NCBI GenBank assembly: GCA_007644065.1
Contig: VJWN01000011.1
Coordinates: 1,256,516 to 1,320,515, forward strand
Origin: Margaritispora aquatica
Taxonomy: Eukaryota > Ascomycota > Leotiomycetes > Helotiales > Discinellaceae
DNA length: 64,000 bases
Reading direction: 5' to 3'
The notes below the pieces were generated by a model, which saw only the letters and a list, made by a program, of their open reading frames with translations, ran no database searches and was not told the DNA's origin. Both the position numbers and the translations under genes were made by a program. Shown in pieces: positions 12,205 through 22,914 of the stretch (position 1 is its first letter; each line of letters opens with the position of its first letter).

Positions 12205-14066
12205 ATTGTAATTTGAGTTGTGAGAGGATTTGTGGTTGTACTTATGACTGTGGTGGTGGTCGTGCTTGTGAATGTGCTCAAAGGTCAGTTCTCCCCCCTC
12301 CTGCTGCCCGTTGAATCGTCTGAGTGTCGTGACCTAAGTCTTAATCTCCAAGGCAATGGCAATAGAGGCGCAGCTTATGATTGGGTGGCTTGACGAGACT
12401 GGTCGTCGTGGTAAGAAGGTAATTAAGTTAGAAGCTGGTATGCAATTGGAATTTGCTTTTGGCATTCCGTATATTGATCCCTGAATATACTTGAGATTGA
12501 GGATTTATTGCTTTCGTAGGATGTTTGAAGTTGCACAATTGGTGGGGCTTGGGTTGTACGAGTGAGGTGGCTACTTCTACCGTTCAACGAGGGAAGCTAG
12601 AACGATCGATTGGCAAGTGATATTAATTTAGAAGTTGTACATTTTAAAACCTTGGGATTGAACATGTTTCACTTCCTGATCTGGACTACATAATATCGCA
12701 ATGAGTTTAATTCAGTTTGGCTGATTTTGTTGAACCTGTCGTTGTCGAGTGACTTTCTCGCTTAAATTATTAGCTAGACGACAAATGTTTGTGTCATTGT
12801 GCTTTTGATTCTTAAGGAAGTATCAGTATGTAAATCATTTTGATGGAATTGCAAAGATATAGTCTACATGCAAAACCAACGATTGTTGACGTGACGCTAG
12901 AGCACAGTCTTTTTCGCCAGCCCTTCCATCATCTCTCACATATGCTCCTCCACATTCGTACACCTCCCATCCTAAAAGACCTATCAATTCCCACAACCAC
13001 TCACTCAAAGACCTTTTAAGCATATTTCACTTCCCACACGCCTCAATCATCGCCACAGTCTCTCCAACGCCTTATCGTTGCTGAGGATTTGGTCTTGGTA
13101 AGATTACAGGTCGAGTATAAGCCATCCTCGACTCTTGAACGGTAATATGCGCGACCAGCTCTGTTCCACTATCCTTTTAGGGTTTTTGTGGCTGGTACGG
13201 TAGCTGTTAGATGTGAGGCGCTGTTCTGACCATCATTTATGGCCCTTGTCCTCGGGCAGCTTGCAATAGACTGCGTCGAGATAGGCACCTAGCGCTCCTT
13301 GTTCTGACTCTTTCTTGGGCATTGTGATCTTTGTTATGTGTAGAGGTATTTTTGGTGCTATTATGGCGAAGAAAAGGATCTCTGTATGTATGCTTTCATA
13401 ATTGATTGTCTGTGTGAAGTGATGAGGGTGTGTGCTTTTGCTTTGTGTGTTGTATGGAAGAAAGTACGAAGGAGGTTGGAGATGAATTTATAGAAATGAG
13501 GAAGAAATAATTTGATTCTAAAAAGTAGTGAATAACATACTAGAGTGTTGGTAGATGTTGTGAATCTCTAGTTATGAGTATGCTCACACCCGTAAATTTT
13601 GCTTAACCTTACATACAATTGCGTTATTGGTAAATTGCACTCTTATTATACACAAGTCATGGAATTTCTGTAACAGATGAAACACACGACGCCAATTTCA
13701 CTTCTTAAGTCACCTAATAATTCAACCTCTGACAGGCATTGTATGGTGGGTAATTAAGCGAGGCTGAGCTTATCATGGAAGTGACTACTGTGGTATTAAG
13801 ATAATGTTATTTAAGGATTAATAATTTTAGGTCACCCATGAAAGTATTTAAACATAGAATTAATTTACTACATTCATACTTAAATCATGCTTAGACCATT
13901 CCTTTGGTCAAGTTAATCTCTGAAACTTTAGCCCTTTCCATACTTCCCAATTTTCTCACTCTCCATCACCAGTTTCATAATTTCCCATTACCTCGAATTT
14001 CAAACATAGCTGTAGAATAAACAGTGATCGTTCTCTCTCTTAGTAATCCTCCTTTCCTCTCCATGT
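12205..14066. other. gene-poor region with one 29-codon ORF
   Basis: Contains the small ORF at 13233-13322 (listed separately) and a 62-codon minus ORF at 12835-13023 without features. The DNA becomes AT-rich towards 13.5-13.9 kb. Confidence 0.4.
13233..13322 (-). CDS. possible 29-residue peptide
   Basis: A short ORF beginning MPKKESEQGALGAYLD and ending EDKGHK, with a good context (cacaATG). It is hydrophilic with a single Cys and could be a real micropeptide or chance. It is listed because it sits in the series of small minus-strand ORFs; support is weak. Confidence 0.2.
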   Translation of the reverse strand: MPKKESEQGALGAYLDAVYCKLPEDKGHK

Positions 14067-14255
14067 TCACAAAGCTCTCATATCTCTCCCATAACCCTCA
14101 ACGATATTCCTAGCCACCCTATCAGTTGCTGGATTTCTTCGAGTGCTCCTTGAACGAGAAGTGTTTCGGGATCGAAGTTCATAGCCGCCACGGCTGTTCT
14201 CAGAATTTCTGCTTCTACTCGCTGGAGGTCCGAAACAGCAGCAGAGGTTTCCCAT
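14067..14255 (-). CDS. small MGNLCCC-start protein, predicted N-myristoylated/palmitoylated
   Basis: 62 residues starting MGNLCCCFGPPASRSR. Gly2 with small residues behind it fits N-myristoyl transferase substrates, and the three adjacent Cys are classic palmitoylation sites, so a peripheral membrane peptide is expected. The rest is Arg/Ser/Asn-rich (RSRNTSRSRSTRR) and probably disordered. It shares its first seven residues exactly with the ORF at 14731-14982, about 0.7 kb upstream on the same strand, which points to a local duplication. Function unknown. Confidence 0.5.
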   Translation of the reverse strand: MGNLCCCFGPPASRSRNSENSRGGYELRSRNTSRSRSTRRNPATDRVARNIVEGYGRDMRAL

Positions 14256-14730
14256 TTTATCAGTGGGTAGAGGATGTACGCAAATTGGAGGACAATTATG
14301 ATTAAGTCTGGCGTGTGATAGACTGGAGGTTGTTTGAGTTGGAGAGAAAGAAGATTTTTGATTGCTGATAAGGAGATATATTTGTCTTTTGTATTTGAGG
14401 AAAGTGATGGAATGTTCTTGGATAATTAGGATATGCTATCTACGAATCACGGCTATTGGTCTTATTATTACACAGATGATTGAGCTTCTGGGCACGAAAG
14501 AATCAAGAACTAGATAAGCCACATATATCAAGCTGTTGAAGTATTAAATAATAATTCGAAATTGGTATGGTTGCAAAGACGACCGCACAAAAGCCAACGC
14601 AATGCTTCCTATTCCTTTACCTTGCTTTACTCCATAACGACCTTGGCTTCTCTAAGCCTCTTCAAGCTATAAATTATCTCTCACCTATCTAACTTCATTA
14701 CTCCAAATCAGAACCATTCGTCACCCATAA

Positions 14731-14982
14731 TCATTTCCAATACCTGCTCCCCGATCTATCCTGCATCTTTCCACGTTTCTTCTTAGGTCTTCTTGGATGT
14801 GCTGACTTCCTCCTCCTACTACTCATCGAATGTGATTGGGGCGCTTCATCATCCTCTTTCAATGCCCCCATCAATGTATTTATGCTGTGGTCGAGCCTAT
14901 TTCCGTGCTCTTTGCGTCTGCGGAGTCGTTCTTCAGCTCTTGCGGAGGGGGAGCGAGTTTCGCAGCAGCAGAGGTTGCCCAT
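14731..14982 (-). CDS. small MGNLCCC-start protein, paralogue of the neighbouring ORF
   Basis: 83 residues starting MGNLCCCETRSPSARAEE, then a charged, probably helical middle (ERLRRRKEHGNRLDHSINTL) and a very basic tail (RRRKSAHPRRPKKKRGKM). Identity with the ORF at 14067-14255 is confined to the lipidation-type N-terminus, so either the bodies diverged fast or the N-terminus alone was shared. A dual lipid anchor plus basic tail would direct it to the inner face of the plasma membrane. No domain recognised. Confidence 0.5.
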   Translation of the reverse strand: MGNLCCCETRSPSARAEERLRRRKEHGNRLDHSINTLMGALKEDDEAPQSHSMSSRRRKSAHPRRPKKKRGKMQDRSGSRYWK

Positions 14983-16062
14983 ATTTTTATGGGGGTGTTT
15001 GAGGGTAAACGTAAAGTCTCTGAGTGGACTTTTGCCTTGGGCTGTATTTGACAGAGGTGGAAATGCGTGCCCTTTGCTGTTGGAATAGTGGAACTTCGAG
15101 GAAGTTGTATCTCGAGAGCGGGGAATCTATAGACGTGGAGGAAAGTTCTTGATGTGATTTATACTCAATTAGTAGATTGATTGGCGTTGATTCAATGATG
15201 CTATAATTATAGTTGCATCTAAGATCAGTAACTGATATGTCGTTAATCACCATGATATCCAAGAAGCAGTTTTTTTTTTTTTAAAAAAAATTAAGCTGGG
15301 AGTTAGAGTTTCAAGAGACTTTAGCCAGTAGCTCCAATTCGACAACCAGAGAATTATATCTTGGTTGAAATTTTGTAAATAATACATGGTGCATACTTGA
15401 AAACTTCCTAAAAAGCGCTTCGGTTAATAGATCTTGATGTAATCACTAGAACACTGTATTGCGATCAAGCAATACGAGCCTTCGCACACTTTAAATGAGA
15501 CCTTTTACTCAGAGTACACTTGACCTACCGATTGTGAGTTCCTATGTTTACGAAATATTTGTTTTCGTCAACTTCCCACGAAAGTTTTGGCACGCAAGCT
15601 TTGCGGTCTCGCTTAATTACTGCCTTCGATTTTAAACAAAAAGTACATTCAACTACTGGTATCTGGAAGTGTACAATAATGTATAATGGGCCAATAATTA
15701 GAGGTTAAAATGAATGAACTCTTAGATCGATATCCTCATTGATTTGGAAACTCTAATAAACTATAATTGTGGAGTGTCTCCTCAATCTCTCCAAATTTGG
15801 CTATAACAACTAGCTAATAAAAAACTATTCACATCAGGCTATTAATCTGGACTGCCTTGACTTACTCGAAACTTATTACCATTATTATCACCCCCTTATT
15901 GTGTTTCCATTATTTCATTTGTACAAAAGCAAGAAACGTTAAGCTCACGCATTAACGAGCTAGATTGCACCCCTTTCTCTTTCCCAATTCCACTACCTCT
16001 GCCTCCTCAGCCCACCATCCTCCCCCAACCTAACCCGATCATGAAGCTCTAAAGTCTCACAC
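14983..16062. other. AT-rich intergenic DNA
   Basis: Holds a T10/A8 tract at 15271-15290 and otherwise no ORF with recognisable features. Confidence 0.4.
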
Positions 16063-16455
16063 TTACCTACGTCTACCACTACGCTTCTTACTACCTCTAC
16101 CTCCACTCCCACTCCCCTCACCTCCTCCCCCACTGCCACCCAGCGCATAAACTGGCAAGAACTCCCCATTATCCGCCCTTGTCGCCCTCCCGGTGCCACC
16201 ATACTCATTCAATTTCTTCCCACCCGCCGCTCGCTGAGGGTTCTTAAACTCCTTTGCGCCGCCCTGCTGATTGACGTCCTTGAGCTGGATATTGTACGTA
16301 CCTTGTGCGGCGCTGTATGGTGCTTGGATGACGGCTGGTCCGTAGATGCGCCGGGGAGAGCGGAGGTCTTCGGGCTCTTCTGCGGGGCGTGAGTTGCTGT
16401 GATTGCTGCTATGGTGACTGCGCTTTTTGGGCGCTTTGTGGTCGGAGAAACACAT
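16063..16455 (-). CDS. small MCFS-start basic protein, unknown function
   Basis: 130 residues beginning MCFSDHKAPKKRSHHSSNHS. A Cys2 N-terminus and Lys/His-rich segment are followed by a more ordered-looking middle (IYGPAVIQAPYSAAQGTYNIQ) and a Gly/Ser/Arg-rich tail. A strong donor (gtaagt) sits immediately before the stop codon at 16063, so the true C-terminus may be spliced to a short further exon downstream. It shares the MCF start with the ORF at 11950-12204. No known domain. Confidence 0.5.
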   Translation of the reverse strand: MCFSDHKAPKKRSHHSSNHSNSRPAEEPEDLRSPRRIYGPAVIQAPYSAAQGTYNIQLKDVNQQGGAKEFKNPQRAAGGKKLNEYGGTGRATRADNGEFLPVYALGGSGGGGEGSGSGGRGSKKRSGRRR

Positions 16456-17641
16456 GGTTGGTTTTGTGGTTTTGGTTTTGATTTCGGTTTTGACTGTGCG
16501 AATTCGTAGTGTGGTGATTTGGTGAGGATCTAGTAAATTGCAAGTGTGGCCTTTTGGTTAAACTGATAGATAGAAATAAAGGACCTCGTTATGAGATTAT
16601 TTTATAACTCCTCTTTCATGCTCAACGGAAGGTGCAGAAGGTTCTCTAACCCTCTGTATACTGTATCTATGATTGTAGCCGTTCAGTAGAGATGACCTCT
16701 TCCCAAACTTCTTATTATTAACTTCAAAGGATCACTCGATTCCGCGGTGCATTGTCGTCATAGAAAACAATCACGAATTGCAACTGTGGGGTGTATGGTT
16801 CTATACATTATTCGAACTGTACAAATTTTACAACCTCACGGGAGTTTAACGCATAAGTTGAAGCATTATACGGTATTAAATTTGCTGCCATTATACTTTG
16901 TATCTATGGGTTACAAACTTAGGTCGATCTTATTTCTTCGCTCAAAGCATCTGAAGTCGCCAAATGTTGGGATTCTGCCAGAATTTATCGTAAATATCGA
17001 AGATTCATAGTCGTTTTACATTAATGTGTAGGTAGATATCTTCTCATGCTCGCAATCGAACCCCCGCAGAGAACTTATGATAAAACTCGACAAGAGCTTT
17101 GGGTATTAGAATTGGGTGAGTTGATACAGAGAGTTGAATGAGTGAGAGCTGAACTGGCTGGTTGTCTTTTATTATCGACTTCACAACCATGGAAGATTCT
17201 AAATCCAGTGAGTGCCTTAGAAGAAAGATGCAATATGATAGATGCAGTCTATAGACTTCAGTCTAAATAATCTGCAATATTATTCTCGACAATCAATTCA
17301 CTAAAGAGATCATTACCCAGATCTACCTATCCATCTATCCATCCATCTATCTATCCACGATCAATCATCCACAATAAGTACAGGCATACACACAAAATCT
17401 GGCCCAATCCTTCATCTATCCATAATTGCTCACTCATATATCCATTGTATCCATTGGCCTTCCATTCTCAAGAGATATCAGCCTGATGTCAGCAAAGTTG
17501 GACAAAAACACAACGCGTACCAAGTCCACTCATCTCACTCACTAAGACTACAATCCAAGCCCCCCTTATTCTATCCCTACACTCCTCATCTAAGCTTTTG
17601 AACCTCTGCCTCCATATCTCTGTTTCTCCATCTACAATCTA

Positions 17642-17842
17642 TCACCTACCTCCTCTCGGACGACTTCTTTCCCCTCGACCCCAAGCCTGAACCCGAGCGT
17701 ACAGTCCCGAAACACGACTCCTCCTCCCACCCGAACCAGACAAACGATGAGCATGCGTGCGTTTCTTCACAACACGAATAGGACCAGGTGCCTCTACCTC
17801 ATCAGTGCCCAGATATATGATGTCGTTCTCTCTGTTGCGCAT
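17642..17842 (-). CDS. possible small basic protein, start unresolved
   Basis: 66 residues from the first in-frame ATG (MRNRENDIIYLGTDEVEAPG, then Arg/Gly-rich). The frame stays open upstream through CPHNVEPNCGIPTVEDAIA and into a (GT)n tract, without an ATG, so the true start may lie in an upstream exon; a consensus donor (gtaagt) occurs at 18088-18083. An ATG at 17909 in another frame begins MGCLPSQ but stops after 10 codons. Function unknown. Confidence 0.3.
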   Translation of the reverse strand: MRNRENDIIYLGTDEVEAPGPIRVVKKRTHAHRLSGSGGRRSRVSGLYARVQAWGRGERSRPRGGR

Positions 17843-17917
17843 GGCGATGGCGTCTTCGACGGTTGGGATGCCGCAGTTAGGCTCGACGTTGTGAGGGCAG
17901 GCAGCCCATTTCCGCGG

Positions 17918-17943
17918 TGTGTGTGTGTGTGTGTGTGTGTGTG
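17918..17943. repeat. (GT)13 microsatellite
   Basis: Perfect dinucleotide run just upstream of the small basic ORF, read as (CA)n on its coding strand. Length variation here would change which frame continues into that ORF. Confidence 0.9.
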
Positions 17944-20347
17944 CATGTCTGTGGTTTAGATGTGAGTTTGGAAAGAGATGGAGGAGCTGATGGGTTGTAG
18001 AATGCTGTGCGTGTGTGGATTGTCTGGTTTGGATAATGGAGAGTAGAGAGTGAAGATGGTAAAAAGATATTGAGGGTATATACTTACCTTTCGATGCTCT
18101 AGATTTTGTGGATAAGTATGGAATATTCTATTCGAGAGGGCTTGTGAGAATAAGATAGCTCACTCATGCATACAGAGTGCTATAATGTATGAAGAAATAC
18201 AGACATGGTGTTGTCCTAGTACATCATTTACCTCGACACTGTTGGGGATTATAGCTATATACTGACCGAATCGCACACAGATTTGAACTCGGGACCGTTG
18301 GTTGAAGCTCCAACACCGAATAACTAACTTTGATATACACTTGTTGCTCAAATGAAGGCCGTTGTGAATATGTCAAGTCAAGAAATGAGAGTTTTACGAT
18401 TAAGCTTAAGCCTGCAGCAAAAGTTGTAAATATGAAGAAGTAGACCAAGAGGTCCGAAAATCTCTGTATCATACACAGGAAAAACAGCAACTCGAGTAGG
18501 AAATAAAATACAAAAGGGATGGAATCTGGGTTTTGCTCTCTCAACTGCAAACACTAAGCGAGCGAGACGAGTTTACAAATCCCTGTGAAAACCATATCGA
18601 TATTTGCAATTTCAAGTGAGCCTCTAGAATTCTTTGAAGATCGAACTAAGGAGCTTAATGGGAAGGAAGATGCCCCCTTCATATAACCATCAATCTGACA
18701 TGCAGACATCGTAAACCTTAATGAAATCAACCCTCCTTTTCGACTGCAGATGATGCATAATATATTAGTCATCTGGAGGCTATCCACAGCCTGGATCCCA
18801 GTTAGCCCTGCAGGTACAGCACTTTGTGTTTGTGCTACTGTAGGTTTTGAATGAGTAACATCAACTCCAAATCCCGTCACGACCGATGTTTTCCTTTTGC
18901 CATTGTGTACCCAAGATGATTGCAGATCCACAGGACATTGTGGAGAAGCATAGCAATCCAATCATTGAAGCGTTGCAGAACTCGCCACAGCATCAGCTAC
19001 ACAACGTCGTACCAGATATCCAGAACACTGCAGGAAGCCGTGTTCCTGCAGCAGTACGGTACGAATATGCAACCTCTTGGTTATTCATTCCCATCAGGCC
19101 ATCGCCTCATCAACCGTTTGCAGAAAAGCTCGGGGCTGCGAGCTAAGAGCTGGTGATTCAGAAGACTTGGATCACAATCATCTTGGCGATGATTGTGCAC
19201 CGATTAGTCGATTAGTCGCCCGCTCTCTTCTCCAGTTATGCGCTTCAGCCGTCGCTTCGCAGACATGGCGTCGGCGAATACCGTGCTAAGGAACTCTCGT
19301 GCCCTCTGTGGTTCGGTGGTTCTAAAACAATCAACAGATAATCGAGACAGTCAAGACAATCAAGACATCCACACTTCTTTGAGCGATGGTCACGGCGTTG
19401 GGATCTTGTCCCCGAACTTCCTAGTGCTCCTAGCGGATAGATAGCAGCGGTTACGGCTACAGTCCTGACCACTTCGGGAAAAAGCTCTCGAGGACTGACT
19501 GAGGAGCGAGAGGAAGAGGGATTTATCGGTTTCTGAGAATTGAAGTTGGTTGGATAGTTGGGTTGATATCCGCTGGTCTAGCAAAGCCCATCAGCCCATG
19601 ATTCTATCAACAACCTACCGGAAACCAGAAAACCGGATGTCTGCATCAGATGGGCTGAATATTGCAAGACCATTCGACCAGAATAGAATTAGGTCAGTCA
19701 GTGTCAGTCAGTCAGATCAAGGAAAGGAAAATGGGTAAGAACGAACTTGTTGTACACGACACGACACGACACTAACACTAAGATCCTCGAATTCCTCATT
19801 CCAGATCTTTCTTATAATCCCCAGGTTATCCGCCGTTCCATTCCATTGTTCTGATTCCAACAAACACAAGACATCATCATCTACAATTACATCCACATTC
19901 ACATCGGATCACCATCACCATCACCATCAATCGGTTCCAAAATACAATATTTGCACATTCCTGCCTTTAAAACACTACTGCCACTACTTCTACTCTTACT
20001 TCTACTCCTCCTTTTACTATTTGTAAAAGACAAACACTTCCGCCTTCTTCAATTTTATCACACTGACCTTTTCATTTCCATCTGATCCTCGACGAGGTGT
20101 TTGGTGCACCACCGGACCTGCGCAGTGTTCTGTTCTGGTCTCACCAAAGTGACCAAAGTACGACACCTCGTGTTTGCTTTTTGAATCCCGTCAAGGCACT
20201 CATACCCATACCCATACCCATACCCATACCTTACCATATCATATACCTTGCCCTGGACCAGTACCGGAACCTTGGGATTCCCCACCAATCTAAATCTATT
20301 CAACATTCATAAGTTCCTTATCACTCACCACCCGACCTCGAACCGAT
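17944..20347. other. gene-poor region upstream of the MIF-fold gene
   Basis: Overlapping ORFs on both strands around 18.5-19.2 kb (minus 18554-18961, plus 18886-19146) show no family signature. The last 300 bp are pyrimidine-rich, as expected of the promoter and 5' UTR of the next gene. Confidence 0.4.
20200..20230. repeat. CCCATA hexamer repeat in 5' flank
   Basis: About five copies of CCCATA lie 118-148 bp upstream of the MIF-fold start codon. Simple repeat; no function is inferred. Confidence 0.8.
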
Positions 20348-21430
20348 ATGCCTGGCTCCATCAGAACAATTGATGCCACTTCCACTCGTTACGACGCAGA
20401 TCCTATCGAAGACTACCCCAATTCTCCACAAGCTATTATCGTCAAGCAGACATCTTTCGCTCGTATTTCTCCGGTTGAACTCCCACCTTCACCCGCACAA
20501 AGCGATATGAACATGGACGTTCGAGAAGAAAGTACATCTGCCACGACGAGAGAGGAGAGGAGGCTTACAAGAACTATCGAACGTGGCTGCCCAGGAGATA
20601 AAGCCATATTTTCTGAGAACAAGACTCCCGAGCAGAAGGAGCTGGCAAAGAGGAAGAGTCAATATTACGGAGATGTCTTTGCGCACCGGGAGCCTATCAA
20701 TTCCGCTCGGGAGAGAGTGTCTAGAGAGTCGCCAATTCTAGCAGATGTTAGAACGAACGTCATTGTGAGTTATGTCGCGAGTTATCTTTGACCTTTTGCT
20801 CACCATTTATAGGTTTCTGACGAGTACACCTTTATCACCGACTTATCATACGCATTGTCGACACGATACCAGAGACCCGAGAATTCCATCGTTGTCACCC
20901 TCACACATTCCTGCTGCTTGCTCTTTGGTGGAAACTTCGATCCAGCATACACTCTGACCATCAACGCTCTGCCTTCCCAGTTACAACCGGTCACCAACAA
21001 ACGAAATGCCGCTCTCCTTGCGAAGGCAATGGAGGAAGGTCTGGGAGTTCACGGTGATCGCGGGTTGATCAAATTCTGCGCTATCACCGAGGAAAATATG
21101 GCAACCGATGGCAAGACTATGGCCCAGGAGATTGAGGAATTGGGAAGGAAGAACTCCGAGACGAACACGAACCTACCACAAAGTCAATCCAAGAACAGTG
21201 CAGATTACAAGCGCAGACAGAGTATGAAGTCTTTACGAAGCCTCCGGACCAAATCTCAACTTGGCACCCACGACGAGGCATCATCCTCGGGACGAGACTA
21301 CAGTGATCGTGATACGCCTCCCATCCCTGCCATGCCGAGTGAGTTGAGCAGTATGGATAAGCGTGCACAAAACGCTCAGAAGATGAGTCGAAGGAAGAGT
21401 TTCATTGCTACGATTTTTGGCCGTGCTTGA
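20348..21430 (+). CDS. MIF/tautomerase-fold domain protein with long N-terminal extension
   Basis: Two exons (20348-20764, 20813-21430) encode 344 residues. Residues about 129-245 resemble macrophage migration inhibitory factor: SPILADVRTNV, LSYALSTRYQRPENSIVVTL, LLFGGNFDPAYTLTINAL, KRNAALLAKAMEEGLGV, DRGLIKFCAI. Known MIF enzymes use an N-terminal Pro as catalytic base. Here the equivalent Pro (about 129) is buried behind a 128-residue Ser/Thr/Glu-rich extension, so ordinary tautomerase activity would need processing. The C-terminal 100 residues are Ser/Arg-rich and end MSRRKSFIATIFGRA. It is probably a cytosolic regulatory or scaffold protein; that role is an inference. Confidence 0.8.
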
Positions 21431-22880
21431 GGAGCTCTTGTTAGGGTGTGGCATGGATTTCTTACTACAGGATACTGGCGATGATCAGTTGGTGTGTGAT
21501 TACATTCTCTACAGCGGCTTTGTTTCTTTTGCGCAGCATGGAGTTGGGGGATCAGGATTCGCATGGTATGCAGACAGGCAGGATAACGATGGGTGCAGGT
21601 AACAGGAACAGACAGTAGGCATGTATGTTTATGATACTTGTCGACTAATCAATAAGGTAATAAATAAGTTTTAGCAGCCTCCAAGTGGTTTCGACAAGGA
21701 ACTTGAACAGAATACATGGTCGCCGGAAAAGTTAAGGTACACTACATTAAATTAAACTTCACTTCACTTCGCAATACAAATGGATGCTTTCTCTATCACT
21801 GTTCCTGTTGATGTCCCTGTCGCTGTTTGACAAAGACTTGAGTTGTGGAACAAACCTGAAGTGACACAGATGGGAAAATTGAGTATCAGGGGGAGCGGTT
21901 GTGAAATGTCGATATGCGGGGTCAAGTATGACGGATCTTGATGATGATGGATGGATGGATTGATGGTACGATTCAGATACAGTGGCTACCCGTGTGGATC
22001 TTTCTTGATGCGGGGATCTCGATGCGATCATGCTGTTGTGACTTCCAAGCTTATTTTAGAAGCTTACCTACCCTGGGGCGGGCTTTTGTCTCACTTCCTG
22101 TTGATACCTGCCCTGTTTATTGTATGAGGACGAGGATGGATGAAGATGAGGGTGAGGGTTAGGTCGCGTGCTCTTAAGCCTCGTAGGGCAAAAGAATGGT
22201 CAAGGAATGGTCAAGGTATGGTATGCGTGATGGCCAGCAATGTTAATGTTAATGTTAACGCGGTGAAGATCTTCTCTTCATGAGGTTTACCGTTCTACGA
22301 ATAGAGACAGGATGAATAAGGTAGAGTTAAAGTTAAAAGCTTGTGATGAATGGGTTTCTCTATCTGTACCATGAGATACTTAGGTAGGTAAGAAAGTAGG
22401 TAGGTAGGTAGATGATGAATTCCCACTCTTGTAGTTCATCTAGATCTATGGTATGGTAAGGTAAGGTAAGGTACGCTCCTTTGAGGTTAGAATAGCCTTT
22501 TTTTTGCCTATGCGTCTTTACTTCGCTCTCACGAAAGTCAATTTATTTGGTAAAGGAAGAACCCTGCCCTGTCCTGTCTTGTCCTGTCTTTGCTCTCCCC
22601 TGCCCGGATAAGAACTTTCACTTGCTTGGCCCCCACCCCACTCTACAGTGCAGGAAATCTCTCTCTCTCTCCCCGCAATTCTTTTCTCTGTCTTTCTCGG
22701 TCGTCGCCCACTCTCGCTCAACTCACTCGCGGGGAATGTTATTTTGCCATCCCATCCCCCCCAGTCCATCCAGACATCCAGATCCCATTCGCATCTCGAT
22801 CGCATCGATATCGATTGGCATTGTCGCCTCTTCTCCTCTTCTTTTTGATCCACATCCACCCAACCCACACATACCCACTA

Positions 22881-22914
<34 letters not shown>

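Noticed and set aside
17040..17075. GGTTCGATT word on the minus strand
   Set aside because: The bases on either side cannot form a 5-bp T stem; no cloverleaf.
18240..18345. tRNA-like minus-strand sequence (…CCCGAGTTCAAATC…)
   Set aside because: The T-loop-like word is present, but the flanking bases do not pair as a T stem and no acceptor or anticodon stem could be formed.
18554..18961. 135-codon minus ORF (MDCYASPQ…)
   Set aside because: Overlaps an equally long plus ORF, has no motif, and neither has a supporting splice pattern.
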